This document shows, one piece after another, positions 7,149-14,851 of a DNA stretch of 19,576 bases. Below the pieces are notes generated by a model, which had not been told where the DNA came from, searched no databases, and saw only the letters and a program-made list of their open reading frames with translations. The position numbers were made by a program, and so were the translations under genes. The DNA is taken from NCBI GenBank assembly GCA_030149025.1, contig JASBSH010000434.1:1-19576 (forward strand). The letters run 5' to 3'. The stretch comes from Actinomycetales bacterium (GTDB lineage: Bacteria > Actinomycetota > Actinomycetes > Actinomycetales > BWSM-131). Every line of letters starts with the position of its first letter. Positions within the stretch are counted from its first letter, which is position 1.

Positions 7149-8459
7149 GTGCCTTCGAGACCTCCGCACGTCCTCCTGATCGCCCTCGGCTTCCCGCCGT
7201 CGAGCGGCAGCGGCGCCTACCGCGGCCTCGGGTTCGCCAACCACCTGGTGGAGCTCGGGTGGCACGTCACCGTGCTGACGGTCACCGAGGACTTCTTCGA
7301 CCAGGTCACCCGCGCCCGGGACGACAGCCTCCTGCCGTTGGTCGACGAGCGGGTCGAGGTGATCCGGGTCCCGATGCGGATGCAGCACCTGGTCGGCGAC
7401 ATCCGCGCCTGGGGGCGCTTTCGTGGGCGGTTCCGCCAGGTGCACGACGACGTATGGCGACTCATCCAGACGTACGGGTTTCCGGAGCGGTACGCCGGTT
7501 GGATACCGGGTGTGGTCCGCGCCGGGCTGGCGGTGCACAGGAGGGCGCCCGTCGACGTCGTGCTCGCCACCGGGAACCCGTGGAGCGCCTTCGCCGCCGG
7601 GTGGTGGCTGAAGCGTCTGGCCCGCATCCCCTACGTGATGGACTACCGGGACGCCTGGACCCTGGACCAGTTCACCGGGATGGCGTCGGTGCCGGAGAAG
7701 GATCCGGCCTGGCGGTGGGAAAGACGACTCGTGCGGGGGGCCGCCCGGGTGTTCTTCGTGAACGACGGGATGCGCCAGTGGTACGCCGACGCCTACCCCG
7801 GGGCGGCCGGCCGCATGCGGGTGATCCCCAACGGGTACGACGTGGAGGTGGTGGGGGACGTCCCCTTCCGTGCCCCTGATCCGCAACGGCCCCTGCGGTT
7901 CGGCTACGTCGGCACCGTCACGGACGTCCTGCCGCACGAGGTCGTCTGGTCCGGCTGGGAGCTGGTGCGCGACCGGTTTCCCGACGCGCAGTTCGACATC
8001 TTCGGCCGGCTGGGCTTCTTCGCCCGTTCCGCGAAGCGGATCGCGGCGATGCTCCCCGACCCCGAGCGCTCCGGCGTGCGCTTCCACGGCCCTGTCCCGA
8101 AGTCGGGGATCGGAGAGGTCTACGACGGACTGGACGTCCTCGTGCTCCTCATCCCGGGCTCGAAGTACGTCACCACCGGGAAGGTGTTCGAGAACCTGGC
8201 GACGGGCAAGCCGGTCGTGCTGGCGTGCGACCCCCAGTCCGATGCCGTGACGGTCAGCCGCGGCCACCCGCTCGTCCACGCCGCCGAGGAGCTGACGCCG
8301 CACCACGTCGCGGAGGCGATGATCGCAGCCGCCGAGCAGGCACGACGCGTCACGCCCGAGTTGGCGGCGCAGGGCCTGGAGTTCGCGCGGCGATACGAGC
8401 GGGGGCGGCTGGTCGAGAAGGCGGCGCTCGAGCTGGAGGCGGTGATCGGCCGTGGCTGA
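7149..8459 (+). CDS. GT4 family glycosyltransferase
   Basis: This 436-residue cytoplasmic GT-B enzyme should transfer a sugar from a nucleotide donor to a lipid-linked glycan. The N-terminal half starts PHVLLIALGFPPSSGSG, with the FPP-x-GSG nucleotide-loop style of WbuB-like GT4 proteins, then MDYRDAWTLDQF (164-175) and VIPNGYD (225-231). The C-terminal half has FGYVGTVTDV, RFHGPVPKS and TGKVFENLATGKPVV (343-357), in which E348 starts the donor-binding E-x7 segment. The open frame extends further left, but homologous sequence begins at about GTG 7149. GGAG 10 bases upstream (7135-7138) supports this start, and earlier codons run into the dehydrogenase promoter region. The last 8 bases overlap the next gene, so the two are probably translated together. 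Donor and acceptor cannot be told from sequence. Confidence 0.88.
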   Translation: MPSRPPHVLLIALGFPPSSGSGAYRGLGFANHLVELGWHVTVLTVTEDFFDQVTRARDDSLLPLVDERVEVIRVPMRMQHLVGDIRAWGRFRGRFRQVHDDVWRLIQTYGFPERYAGWIPGVVRAGLAVHRRAPVDVVLATGNPWSAFAAGWWLKRLARIPYVMDYRDAWTLDQFTGMASVPEKDPAWRWERRLVRGAARVFFVNDGMRQWYADAYPGAAGRMRVIPNGYDVEVVGDVPFRAPDPQRPLRFGYVGTVTDVLPHEVVWSGWELVRDRFPDAQFDIFGRLGFFARSAKRIAAMLPDPERSGVRFHGPVPKSGIGEVYDGLDVLVLLIPGSKYVTTGKVFENLATGKPVVLACDPQSDAVTVSRGHPLVHAAEELTPHHVAEAMIAAAEQARRVTPELAAQGLEFARRYERGRLVEKAALELEAVIGRG

Positions 8460-9519
8460 ACCACAGCAGCACTGGGCGTACCTGCCGGTCGGACCGGTCG
8501 CGGGGGCCACAGCGCAGGAGCTGGGTCCGGCACTCCCGGCGGGCGTGCAGCTCGAGCCGGTGGAGTCCGCCGGTGACGTCGTCCCCGGTCGACACGCCCT
8601 GCTCCTGGCCCTTGGGGCAGACCCCCGCGAGATCCCGCTCTGGGGTCCGGCCGTGGCCGCCGGGGTACCCGTCGTCCTGCCGAAGGTGCCCGGTCCGGGT
8701 GCGGCGGCGCAGGAGGCGCTGGCCCTCGGCGCCGCCGTTCTCGCCGAGCACCCCACCGACCCCGACGTCGTGATCCCGCTCGCCGAGAAGCTGGCCGCCT
8801 CCGTCGAGGTGGACGCGACCGCGACGCAGGCGGTCGACGACCTGCGCTGCGCTGCCGAGCTGATCAGGCTGCGGCTCGCCGGCCAGGCGCCTGACACGCG
8901 CCCACGAGTCCTGCTCGTGGCGGCGACGGCCCGGGAGCTGGCGTCGGTCCACGGCTGGGCGAGGCTCGTCGCGTCGGCGGGCGGGGACGCTCACGTCGTC
9001 GTCGTGGGCACTGCCGGCGACACCCGGGCCTGGCCGGGCAGGACGTCGCTGACGGTGGTGGACGACCCGACCGTGACCTCCCCGGTGGCACGAGGAGAGC
9101 GGCTCCTGGTGCTGCGGGTGCCGGCACTGGTGAACCGGCTGGCCCGGCGCCTGGGCGGCGGCGCGGCACGGCGGCTGCCGGCGGCGCGACCCGTGGCCGC
9201 CGCCGGCGTGGCAGCCACCGACCGGGTCACACGGGTCCTGGACTCCGTTGTGCACCGACGGGTCTGGACGTCCGCAGCGGTACGGCTCCGGCCGTGGCTT
9301 CTCTCCCGACGCGTGGTCGCACAGCCCCTCGACTGGACGCCGGACACGCTCGACCTCGTCGTGGCGCCGAGCGCGGACGCGCAGGCCCTGGTGTGGGAGC
9401 TGCTGCGCCGCAACCCGCAGCTGGAGTCGCGCGGTTCCCTGAACCAGGCGGCTCTGGTCGAGGTGGTGCGCAGGAGGTCACGCCGTGCGGTGGCCGGGGC
9501 GAGCTCGACTCACCCCTGA
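8452..9519 (+). CDS. Unrecognised protein made of two glycosyltransferase-like half domains
   Basis: I do not recognise this 355-residue protein. It starts at GTG 8452, overlapping the preceding GT4 gene by 8 bases, with GGAGG 12-13 bases upstream. No transmembrane segment or signal peptide is visible. Residues 10-110 contain LPVGPVAGATAQELGPALPAG and a later AVAAGVPVVLPKVPG stretch, similar in layout to the extra half domain in the two large glycosyltransferases of this cluster. Residues 150-340 look like the N-terminal half of a GT-B fold: PRVLLVAATARELASVHG, HVVVVG, LLVLRVPA, an Arg/Ala-rich helical insert (225-290), then PDTLDLVVAPSADAQALV. A second nucleotide-binding half with its E-x7 motif is missing, so catalysis is doubtful. 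A regulatory or complex-forming partner of the upstream GT4 is my inference. It converges on the next gene with a 10-base overlap. Confidence 0.75.
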   Translation: MAEPQQHWAYLPVGPVAGATAQELGPALPAGVQLEPVESAGDVVPGRHALLLALGADPREIPLWGPAVAAGVPVVLPKVPGPGAAAQEALALGAAVLAEHPTDPDVVIPLAEKLAASVEVDATATQAVDDLRCAAELIRLRLAGQAPDTRPRVLLVAATARELASVHGWARLVASAGGDAHVVVVGTAGDTRAWPGRTSLTVVDDPTVTSPVARGERLLVLRVPALVNRLARRLGGGAARRLPAARPVAAAGVAATDRVTRVLDSVVHRRVWTSAAVRLRPWLLSRRVVAQPLDWTPDTLDLVVAPSADAQALVWELLRRNPQLESRGSLNQAALVEVVRRRSRRAVAGASSTHP

Positions 9520-12086
9520 TCGTCCTGACCCTCCTGATCGTCGAGCAGGTGCTCGACGATCATCGCGCCTGAGCGGGCGCCGTCGTGGACGCGCTCGACG
9601 AACGCGCGACCGGCCGCCGCCGTCCGACGTGCGGCGTCGGGGTCCGCGAACAGCCGGCGCAGGACCTCTTCGACGTCGTCCGGCGTGGCCTCGACGATGG
9701 GCAGCTCCTCCCCGATCATCTGCCGGACGTCGTCCCGGACGTGGCCGACGACCACCCTCCCGGCGGCCATCGCCTCGCAGGCGAGCACCCCGTAGCTGCC
9801 GATCGCGAACTGGTCGAGCACCACGTCGGCCGAGGCCAGGACGCCGGGCATGTCCGCGGGCGCGACCCCGCTCAGCCTCCGGTACTCCAGCACGCCCTCG
9901 TCGTGGAGCCCCGCCAGGATCTCGTCGATGTCGGCGCTGCCCTTCAGCCGTGACCGGGACGGCACGTGAAGGACCACGGGCAGCTGCCGTGACATTGGTG
10001 GCTCCCCCGTCGGGGCGTGGAGGTCTACGACGACCGGCAGCCAGATCCCGTGCGGCACGTCCTGGAGGAGATCCGGGGTGGAGACGAACACCGGCCCGTC
10101 GAAGTCGGCCAGCAACCGCTGCGTCTTGGCGACGAACTCGCTTACGCGCTCGAAGAACTCGTCGTTCTCCCGGAAGGGGGACCACTTCTCACGGTCCCGG
10201 TGGGCCTTCGGATCGCGCACGTCGGAGCCGTGCAGGGCGATACCCAGCCGGAGCCCCGCGCGCCGAAGCGCCGGCAGGTCCGCCGCCAGGGTCTCCCCGT
10301 TGAGGTGTCCGAAGATCGGCCGGTTCGCCTCCGCCAGCAGGTGCGTGTACCGGGACAGCACCCGTCGCTGCTCATCGAGCTGCCAGCTCAGGGCGCGAAG
10401 ATTGCGGCGGGCGATGTGCCGGTCCGCGGGGAAGGTCAACAGGCCCTGGTTGACGGCGAAGACCTCTGTTCGCAGTCCTGGCAGCGCCGCCGCGGCGGCC
10501 TTCGCCCAGGCCCAGCCCTGACCGGCGAAGTTCGCCGGGCCGACACCGAGCACCCTGCGTTCCGGTTCAGGTGTCAGCCGCCGCTCTCCCAGTACCCGCG
10601 GAACGGCAGCAGGAGCGGCGACGCGTCCGGCCGGGCGGGCGGAAGCGCCGTCCAGTCCCTCCAGCACGCTGCCCACGCTTCCCTGCGGTTGGCTCGCCGT
10701 GGAGCGCCTGGCCCGGGCAGCCAGCACGGAGCGGGACTCCAGGAAGGTCCTCAACCCTTCCCGGGCGGCTCGAGGGTCGTCCAGCTCCACCGCAAGTCCC
10801 GCACCGTGGTCGCGAAGGTCCTCCACGACTGGCGGGGAGGCGTGCGCGACGACGGCGAGCCCGGCGTGACGGGCGGCGGTGTACGCCCTGGGCGGGTGGG
10901 CCGCCACGTGGTCGGTCGTGATGACCACGCCGTCCGCCCCGTCGAGGACCCCCGGGTGGAAGGAGGGCCCTTCGAGGAGGTGCCAGCGGTCCGCGACCGA
11001 CCTCGCCTGCGCGGTGTCCCGCAGGGCCCTCACCGAACGCGTCGAGCTTTCCACCAGGAGCGCGAGGTGGATGCCCGGTACCCCGGCCAGTGCCTCGGTC
11101 AGTCCGTGAAGCTGTTCCACGCTGCCCGGCAGGTGCGCATCCGGCACGGCGAGCAGCACCGCCTCGGCACCGATCTCCAGACGCTCCCGCAGGGGGCCGG
11201 GTGGGTCGCCGACGATCGGTGGGATGCGGTCGGTGAGGACGACGACGCGCACGTCCTGGTCTGCGTAGCGGGCCTGGAGGCGGGCCGCCAGGGCCGGCGT
11301 CCGGGCGACGAGGAGGTCTGCGACGCGCGCGACTGCTCGTTCCTCGGCCAGCCTGATCCGGGCCAGTCGCTCGGCCTCCCGGCTGGCGTCCCTGGGCACG
11401 GCGACGTCCTCGGACGCGTCGTAGACGAAGCGGACATGGTTGCCGGACAACCGAAGCTGCGCAACGGCATTGCTTGCGGCCCTCGCCGACTCCGGCCCGA
11501 CCGCCCAGACCACCTCGGGCGCCAACTGCTCGATCCTCGGGACGATGTCCAGCGCGACCGCGCCCGCTCGTTCCTCGTGGTTCCGAAGTGCTCGCATCGC
11601 ACGGGTCTCCGGTTCCCGCCCACGTTGCGTGGCGGACCATCGCACCCGATGCACCATGGTCCGGGCGGTGAGCACACCGCCTTCGCGCAGCTCTGTGGCC
11701 CGTACCAGGGCCCGCCGCAGCTGTGTCGCCTCCGGGTCCAGGGCCACTCGACGGGCAGCGGCCCGGTATCGCCCCTCGCGCCGCTCGGCCGCGAGACGAC
11801 GAGCGGTCGCGCGACCGGTGGTCCGGTCCGGATAGCGGGTGACCGCCTCCACCACCCGCTCGACGACGTGCACGGGCGGGGACAGCTTCTCCGGTGCGGG
11901 CCAGCGCAGCACGCGCACGTCGGCGTCCGCTGCGTGCAGCTGCGACTCGACCGCGTCGTCCTCGTGCCCGACGCCGGCGAGGACGACGTCCCGCCCGTCC
12001 GCCGCGGCCTCCACCGCGACGGCCAGCGCGCGGTCGTCCCCGACCGGGTCGCGGTCGACCGTGACGACGAGCAGTGAGGCACTCAG
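9510..12086 (-). CDS. Double-domain glycosyltransferase (two GT-B units in one chain)
   Basis: With a CTG start at 12086 this is 858 residues. Unit 1 (about 1-455) opens SLLVVTVDRDPVGDD and has an Arg-rich insert, LAPEVVWAVGPESARAA, VRFVYDASEDV and a donor-half layout (GVLDGADGVVITT, AARHAGLAVVAHASPP), but its E-x7 motif is degenerate. An Ala/Pro linker (about 465-508) leads to unit 2: VLGVGPANFAGQGWAWAKA (512-530), GIALHGSDVRD, VLHVPSRSRLKGS and GSYGVLACEAMAAGRVVVG (763-781), with E771 at the donor site. Unit 2 is therefore the likely active GT4. A GTG at 12014 is an alternative start but would remove the first strand of the Rossmann fold. CTG fits better: it overlaps the upstream stop as CTGA and has GGAGG 10 bases before it. 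It ends the acetyltransferase-aminotransferase-oxidoreductase chain. Confidence 0.82.
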   Translation of the reverse strand: MSASLLVVTVDRDPVGDDRALAVAVEAAADGRDVVLAGVGHEDDAVESQLHAADADVRVLRWPAPEKLSPPVHVVERVVEAVTRYPDRTTGRATARRLAAERREGRYRAAARRVALDPEATQLRRALVRATELREGGVLTARTMVHRVRWSATQRGREPETRAMRALRNHEERAGAVALDIVPRIEQLAPEVVWAVGPESARAASNAVAQLRLSGNHVRFVYDASEDVAVPRDASREAERLARIRLAEERAVARVADLLVARTPALAARLQARYADQDVRVVVLTDRIPPIVGDPPGPLRERLEIGAEAVLLAVPDAHLPGSVEQLHGLTEALAGVPGIHLALLVESSTRSVRALRDTAQARSVADRWHLLEGPSFHPGVLDGADGVVITTDHVAAHPPRAYTAARHAGLAVVAHASPPVVEDLRDHGAGLAVELDDPRAAREGLRTFLESRSVLAARARRSTASQPQGSVGSVLEGLDGASARPAGRVAAPAAVPRVLGERRLTPEPERRVLGVGPANFAGQGWAWAKAAAAALPGLRTEVFAVNQGLLTFPADRHIARRNLRALSWQLDEQRRVLSRYTHLLAEANRPIFGHLNGETLAADLPALRRAGLRLGIALHGSDVRDPKAHRDREKWSPFRENDEFFERVSEFVAKTQRLLADFDGPVFVSTPDLLQDVPHGIWLPVVVDLHAPTGEPPMSRQLPVVLHVPSRSRLKGSADIDEILAGLHDEGVLEYRRLSGVAPADMPGVLASADVVLDQFAIGSYGVLACEAMAAGRVVVGHVRDDVRQMIGEELPIVEATPDDVEEVLRRLFADPDAARRTAAAGRAFVERVHDGARSGAMIVEHLLDDQEGQDDQG
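9515..9542. repeat. Direct repeat at the convergent gene ends
   Basis: CCTGATCGTC occurs at 9515-9524 and again at 9533-9542, an 18-base period. On the minus strand this encodes the DDQEGQDDQG tail of the double glycosyltransferase. The first copy also contains the TGA stop of the plus-strand gene. Confidence 0.7.
9535..9562. terminator. Strong hairpin between convergent genes, possible terminator without T-tract
   Basis: TGATCGTCGAGCA (9535-9547) and TGCTCGACGATCA (9550-9562) are a perfect 13-base inverted repeat separated by GG. As RNA this forms a stem of 12 pairs with a four-base loop on either strand. It sits 15 bases after the stop of the plus-strand gene and inside the last codons of the minus-strand gene (MIVEHLLDDQ). 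No run of T follows on either side, so a classical intrinsic terminator is not shown. It could be an actinobacterial L-shaped or I-shaped terminator or a stop for read-through. Confidence 0.5.
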
Positions 12087-13078
12087 GGCGACGTCACCTC
12101 CACCGTGCGCCCCTGCTCGGCCGACTGCAGGACCGCCTCCGCCACGACGACCGTCGCCAGGCCCTGGCGCATCGTCACGATGTCGGTGTCCTCGCCCAGC
12201 ACTGCGTCCCGGAACGTCTCGTGCTCCGTCCGCAACGGCTCGGGCTTGTTGATGGCGTACCGGATGACGTCTCCCTCCGACACACCGCGGAACTCGGCGA
12301 GGGAGCCCCAGGTGGTCGGAACGGTTCCGTTGGCGTGGAAGGTCAGGTCGGCGGTGAGCGTGTCGGCGACGAAGGTGCCCTTCTCACCGGTCACGACGGT
12401 CACCCGCTCCTTCATCGGCGACAGCCAGTTCACCAGGTGGCTCGTCACGGTCCCGTCCGCCAGGCGGCCTACGACAGCGACGAGGTCTTCGTGCTCCCGA
12501 CCGCTCTTCAAGGCGGTGCCCGCCGCGACAGTGGCGAACGGCTGCTGGGTCACCCAGGCGGTCAGGTCGATGTCGTGGGTCGCGAGGTCCTTCACCACCC
12601 CGACGTCCGCGATCCTCGCGGGGAAGGGCCCCTGCCGGCGGGTGACGACCTGGTAGATGTCCCCCAGGTCGCCCTGGGCCAACCGTGCGCGAAGGCTCTG
12701 CAGCGACGGGTTGTACCGCTCGATGTGGCCGACCGCCCCCACAAGGCCGCGAGATTCAAACGCCTCGGCCAGACGGTTGGCAGATGCGACATCGACGGCA
12801 AGGGGCTTCTCCATCAATGTGTGCACGCCTGCCTCGGCGAGCGCCAGGCCGACCTCCTCATGGAAGGCGGTGGGCACCGCAACCATGCAGTAGTCGATGC
12901 CCTGGGCGATGAGCTCGTCGACCGAGCTCAGCAAGGGCATGTCACCCGCCACACCGTGCGGGTCCCCTGCCGGGTCGGCCACGGCCACAAGCTGAATGCC
13001 GTCCAGCGAGCGCAGAATCCGGGCGTGGTGCCTGCCCATCATCCCGAGGCCGATCAACCCGGCCCTCAGCTCGGCCAT
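12083..13078 (-). CDS. Gfo/Idh/MocA family oxidoreductase, UDP-GlcNAcA 3-dehydrogenase type (WbpB/WlbA)
   Basis: This 331-residue cytoplasmic NAD(P)-dependent enzyme has an N-terminal Rossmann fold with GLIGLGMMGRHHARIL (7-22, GxGxxG) and the family signature MEKPLAVD (89-96, EKP at 90-92). VGHIERYNP (116-124) and DLATHDIDL (164-172), with the Dx3H catalytic pair D164/H168, follow. In the Wbp route this protein oxidises C3 of UDP-GlcNAc-uronate to the 3-keto sugar for the aminotransferase. Its ATG at 13078 shares one base with the aminotransferase stop (TGATG), which means tight translational coupling to its metabolic partner. The length fits the WbpB family of about 315-330 residues. Specificity is inferred from the neighbouring WbpE-, WbpD- and WbpI-type genes; the family alone covers many sugars. 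Confidence 0.9.
   Translation of the reverse strand: MAELRAGLIGLGMMGRHHARILRSLDGIQLVAVADPAGDPHGVAGDMPLLSSVDELIAQGIDYCMVAVPTAFHEEVGLALAEAGVHTLMEKPLAVDVASANRLAEAFESRGLVGAVGHIERYNPSLQSLRARLAQGDLGDIYQVVTRRQGPFPARIADVGVVKDLATHDIDLTAWVTQQPFATVAAGTALKSGREHEDLVAVVGRLADGTVTSHLVNWLSPMKERVTVVTGEKGTFVADTLTADLTFHANGTVPTTWGSLAEFRGVSEGDVIRYAINKPEPLRTEHETFRDAVLGEDTDIVTMRQGLATVVVAEAVLQSAEQGRTVEVTSP
12097..12101 (-). promoter_or_regulatory. Ribosome binding site deciding the CTG start at 12086
   Basis: GGAGG on the minus strand lies 10 bases upstream of CTG 12086-12084, inside the last codons of the Gfo/Idh gene. The next in-frame GTG (12014) has no comparable element. Confidence 0.5.
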
Positions 13079-14166
13079 CAGGCGCCCGCTCCGGCCACGG
13101 TGTTCACGGCGGCCACGATCCGCTCGAGGTCGCTTCGCGACAGCGACGGGTGCACAGGCAGGGACAGGACCTCCGTCGCGGCCTTCTCCGTCTCGGGCAG
13201 GTCGATGGTGAGACCGAAGCTCGGGAGCCGGTGGTTGGGTATGGGGTAGTACACACCGGTGCCGACGCCGTGCTCCTCGGCGAGCGCCTTGGCGAAGCCG
13301 TCACGGTCCTCCGGGACGCGAACCGTGTACTGGTGGTACACGTGGGTGGCGCCCTCCCGGACCGAAGGCACCTGCACCCCTTCCAGGTTCGCGTCGAAGA
13401 ACGCGGCGTTGTCCTGGCGCTGCCTGGTCCACCCCGGCAGCTTCCGCAGCTGTGCCCGACCGATCGCCGCGTGGACGTCGGTCATCCGGGCGTTGAACCC
13501 GACAACCTCGTTCTCGTAGCGGCGCTCCATGCCTTGGTTGCGCAGCAGCCGCATCATCCGCGCCACCTCGGCCGTGGCGCAGGACACCATGCCGCCTTCG
13601 CCCGAGGTCATGTTCTTCGTCGGGTACAGGCTGAACATGGCGAAGGTGCCGAACGTGCCTACCGGACGGTCTCCCCACATGGCGCCGTGCGCCTGGGCAG
13701 CGTCCTCGAACACCTTGATCCCGTGTCGTTCCGCGACAGCGAGGAGGCCCGTCATGTCGGCCGGGTGTCCGTACAGGTGCACCGGCATCATGCCGACCGT
13801 CCGCTTCGTCACCGCCGCGGAAACAGCATCGGGTGCCATGCAGAACGTGTCCGGTTCGATGTCCACGAAGACCGGGGTGGCACCGGTCAGGGCGACCGAG
13901 TTGGCCGTGGCGGCAAATGTGAACGACGGCACGATGACCTCGTCACCAGGCCCCACCCCGGCGGCCAGGAGGCCGAGGTGCTGACCGGACGTTCCGGAGT
14001 TGACGGCGACGCAGGTGCGTCCGTCCACGAGCTGCGCGGCGAACTCCTGCTCGAAAGCAGCGACCTCGGGTCCCTGGGCGATGACGCCGCTGCGCAGGAC
14101 GGCGTCGACCGCAGCCCGCTCCTCGTCACCGATGATCGGCCGCGCCGCGGGAATCATGTCCGGCAT
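13078..14166 (-). CDS. DegT/DnrJ/EryC1 family PLP aminotransferase, WbpE type
   Basis: This 362-residue PLP enzyme is expected to transfer an amino group from glutamate to C3 of the 3-keto UDP-sugar. Visible motifs are AARPIIGDEE (7-16), VNSGTSGQHLGLLAAG (55-70), EVIVPSFTFAATAN (76-89), FEDAAQAHGA (153-162, with D155 for the PLP ring nitrogen) and YPTKNMTSGEGG (181-192), with K184 as the Schiff-base lysine. NARMTDVHAAIGRAQL and YHQYTVRV follow, all standard for sugar aminotransferases. ATG 14166 is chosen because the longer open frame upstream lies over the acetyltransferase gene in another frame and has no family similarity; TGATG joins the two genes. GGAGG lies 10 bases upstream. The gene sits between its predicted next-step enzyme (acetyltransferase) and its partner oxidoreductase. 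Confidence 0.93.
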   Translation of the reverse strand: MPDMIPAARPIIGDEERAAVDAVLRSGVIAQGPEVAAFEQEFAAQLVDGRTCVAVNSGTSGQHLGLLAAGVGPGDEVIVPSFTFAATANSVALTGATPVFVDIEPDTFCMAPDAVSAAVTKRTVGMMPVHLYGHPADMTGLLAVAERHGIKVFEDAAQAHGAMWGDRPVGTFGTFAMFSLYPTKNMTSGEGGMVSCATAEVARMMRLLRNQGMERRYENEVVGFNARMTDVHAAIGRAQLRKLPGWTRQRQDNAAFFDANLEGVQVPSVREGATHVYHQYTVRVPEDRDGFAKALAEEHGVGTGVYYPIPNHRLPSFGLTIDLPETEKAATEVLSLPVHPSLSRSDLERIVAAVNTVAGAGA

Positions 14167-14762
14167 CAGGCGTTCGCCTCCGTGAGCTTGTCGTCCGCTT
14201 CCGTGTAGATCTGCCCTGTGACCGGGCACTGCCAACGCCCCGGGCCGACGTCCTCGAGCGGGTGCCCGGCCCGTCCCACCCAGGCGACCCGGCGGGCCGG
14301 CACCCCTGCGACCAGCGCGAAGTCCGGGACGTCCCGGGTCACGACCGCGCCAGCCGCCCCCATGGCCCAGCGCCCGATCGTCACCGGTGCCACGCAGACC
14401 GCGCGCGCCCCGACCGAGGCGCCCTGCCGGACGGTGACACCGACGGGCTCCCAGTCGTCGCCCCGCTTCAGGGAGCCGTCTGGTGCGATGGAGCGGGGGA
14501 AGTGGTCGTTCGTGAAAACCACGGCGGGACCGACAAAGACGCCGTCCTCGAGGACCGCCGGCTCGTAGACCAACGCATAGTTCTGCACCTTGCACCGGTC
14601 GCCCATCCGGACGCCGGCGCCGATGTAGGCGCCCCGTCCGACGATGCAGTCGACGCCGATCCGAGCGTCCTCACGTACCTGCGCCAGGTGCCAGATGCTG
14701 GAGCCCTCACCCACTTCTGCCCGTGGATCGACGTCGGCGGTGTCGACAATCCTCGTGGTCAC
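14166..14762 (-). CDS. Left-handed beta-helix N-acetyltransferase, WbpD/WlbB type
   Basis: This 198-residue hexapeptide-repeat acyltransferase probably works as a trimer and uses acetyl-CoA to acetylate the new 3-amino group. Signs are SSIWHLAQVREDARIG (21-36), hexapeptide-type turns through VGRGAYIGAGVRMGDRCKV, LVYEPAVLEDGVFVGPAVVF and TNDHFPRS (84-91). VTIGRWAMGAAGAVVTRDVP and LVAGVPARRVAWVGRAG follow. The C-terminal CPVTGQIYTE tail is typical of this subfamily. The start is GTG 14762, with GGGAG about 5 bases upstream. It is the first gene of a chain joined by one-base stop/start overlaps to the aminotransferase and then to the oxidoreductase. Related enzymes also serve QuiNAc4N-type sugars, but the neighbours favour the C3 position. 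Confidence 0.92.
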   Translation of the reverse strand: MTTRIVDTADVDPRAEVGEGSSIWHLAQVREDARIGVDCIVGRGAYIGAGVRMGDRCKVQNYALVYEPAVLEDGVFVGPAVVFTNDHFPRSIAPDGSLKRGDDWEPVGVTVRQGASVGARAVCVAPVTIGRWAMGAAGAVVTRDVPDFALVAGVPARRVAWVGRAGHPLEDVGPGRWQCPVTGQIYTEADDKLTEANA

Positions 14763-14851
14763 GCGTCTCCCTGTCTGCCGGCCCGGGACCCGCAGTAGCT
14801 CTCGTGTGTCGGTTGTCTCGGGGGTTGTGGCTGTCGCCGCGGCCGCCCAAT

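Noticed and set aside
7077..8897. 606-codon open frame on the minus strand
   Set aside because: It lies opposite the GT4 gene and part of the next gene, shows no domain, and has low-complexity Arg/His/Pro/Gly sequence typical of high-GC shadows.
10017..12077. 686-codon open frame on the plus strand opposite the double glycosyltransferase
   Set aside because: It is a GC-driven antisense frame: composition is rich in Arg, Gly, Pro and Val with no recognisable motif, whereas the minus strand has a clear GT fold.
14167..14595. N-terminal extension of the aminotransferase frame
   Set aside because: The extra codons lie over the acetyltransferase gene in another frame and are Arg/Gly-rich; family similarity begins at ATG 14166.
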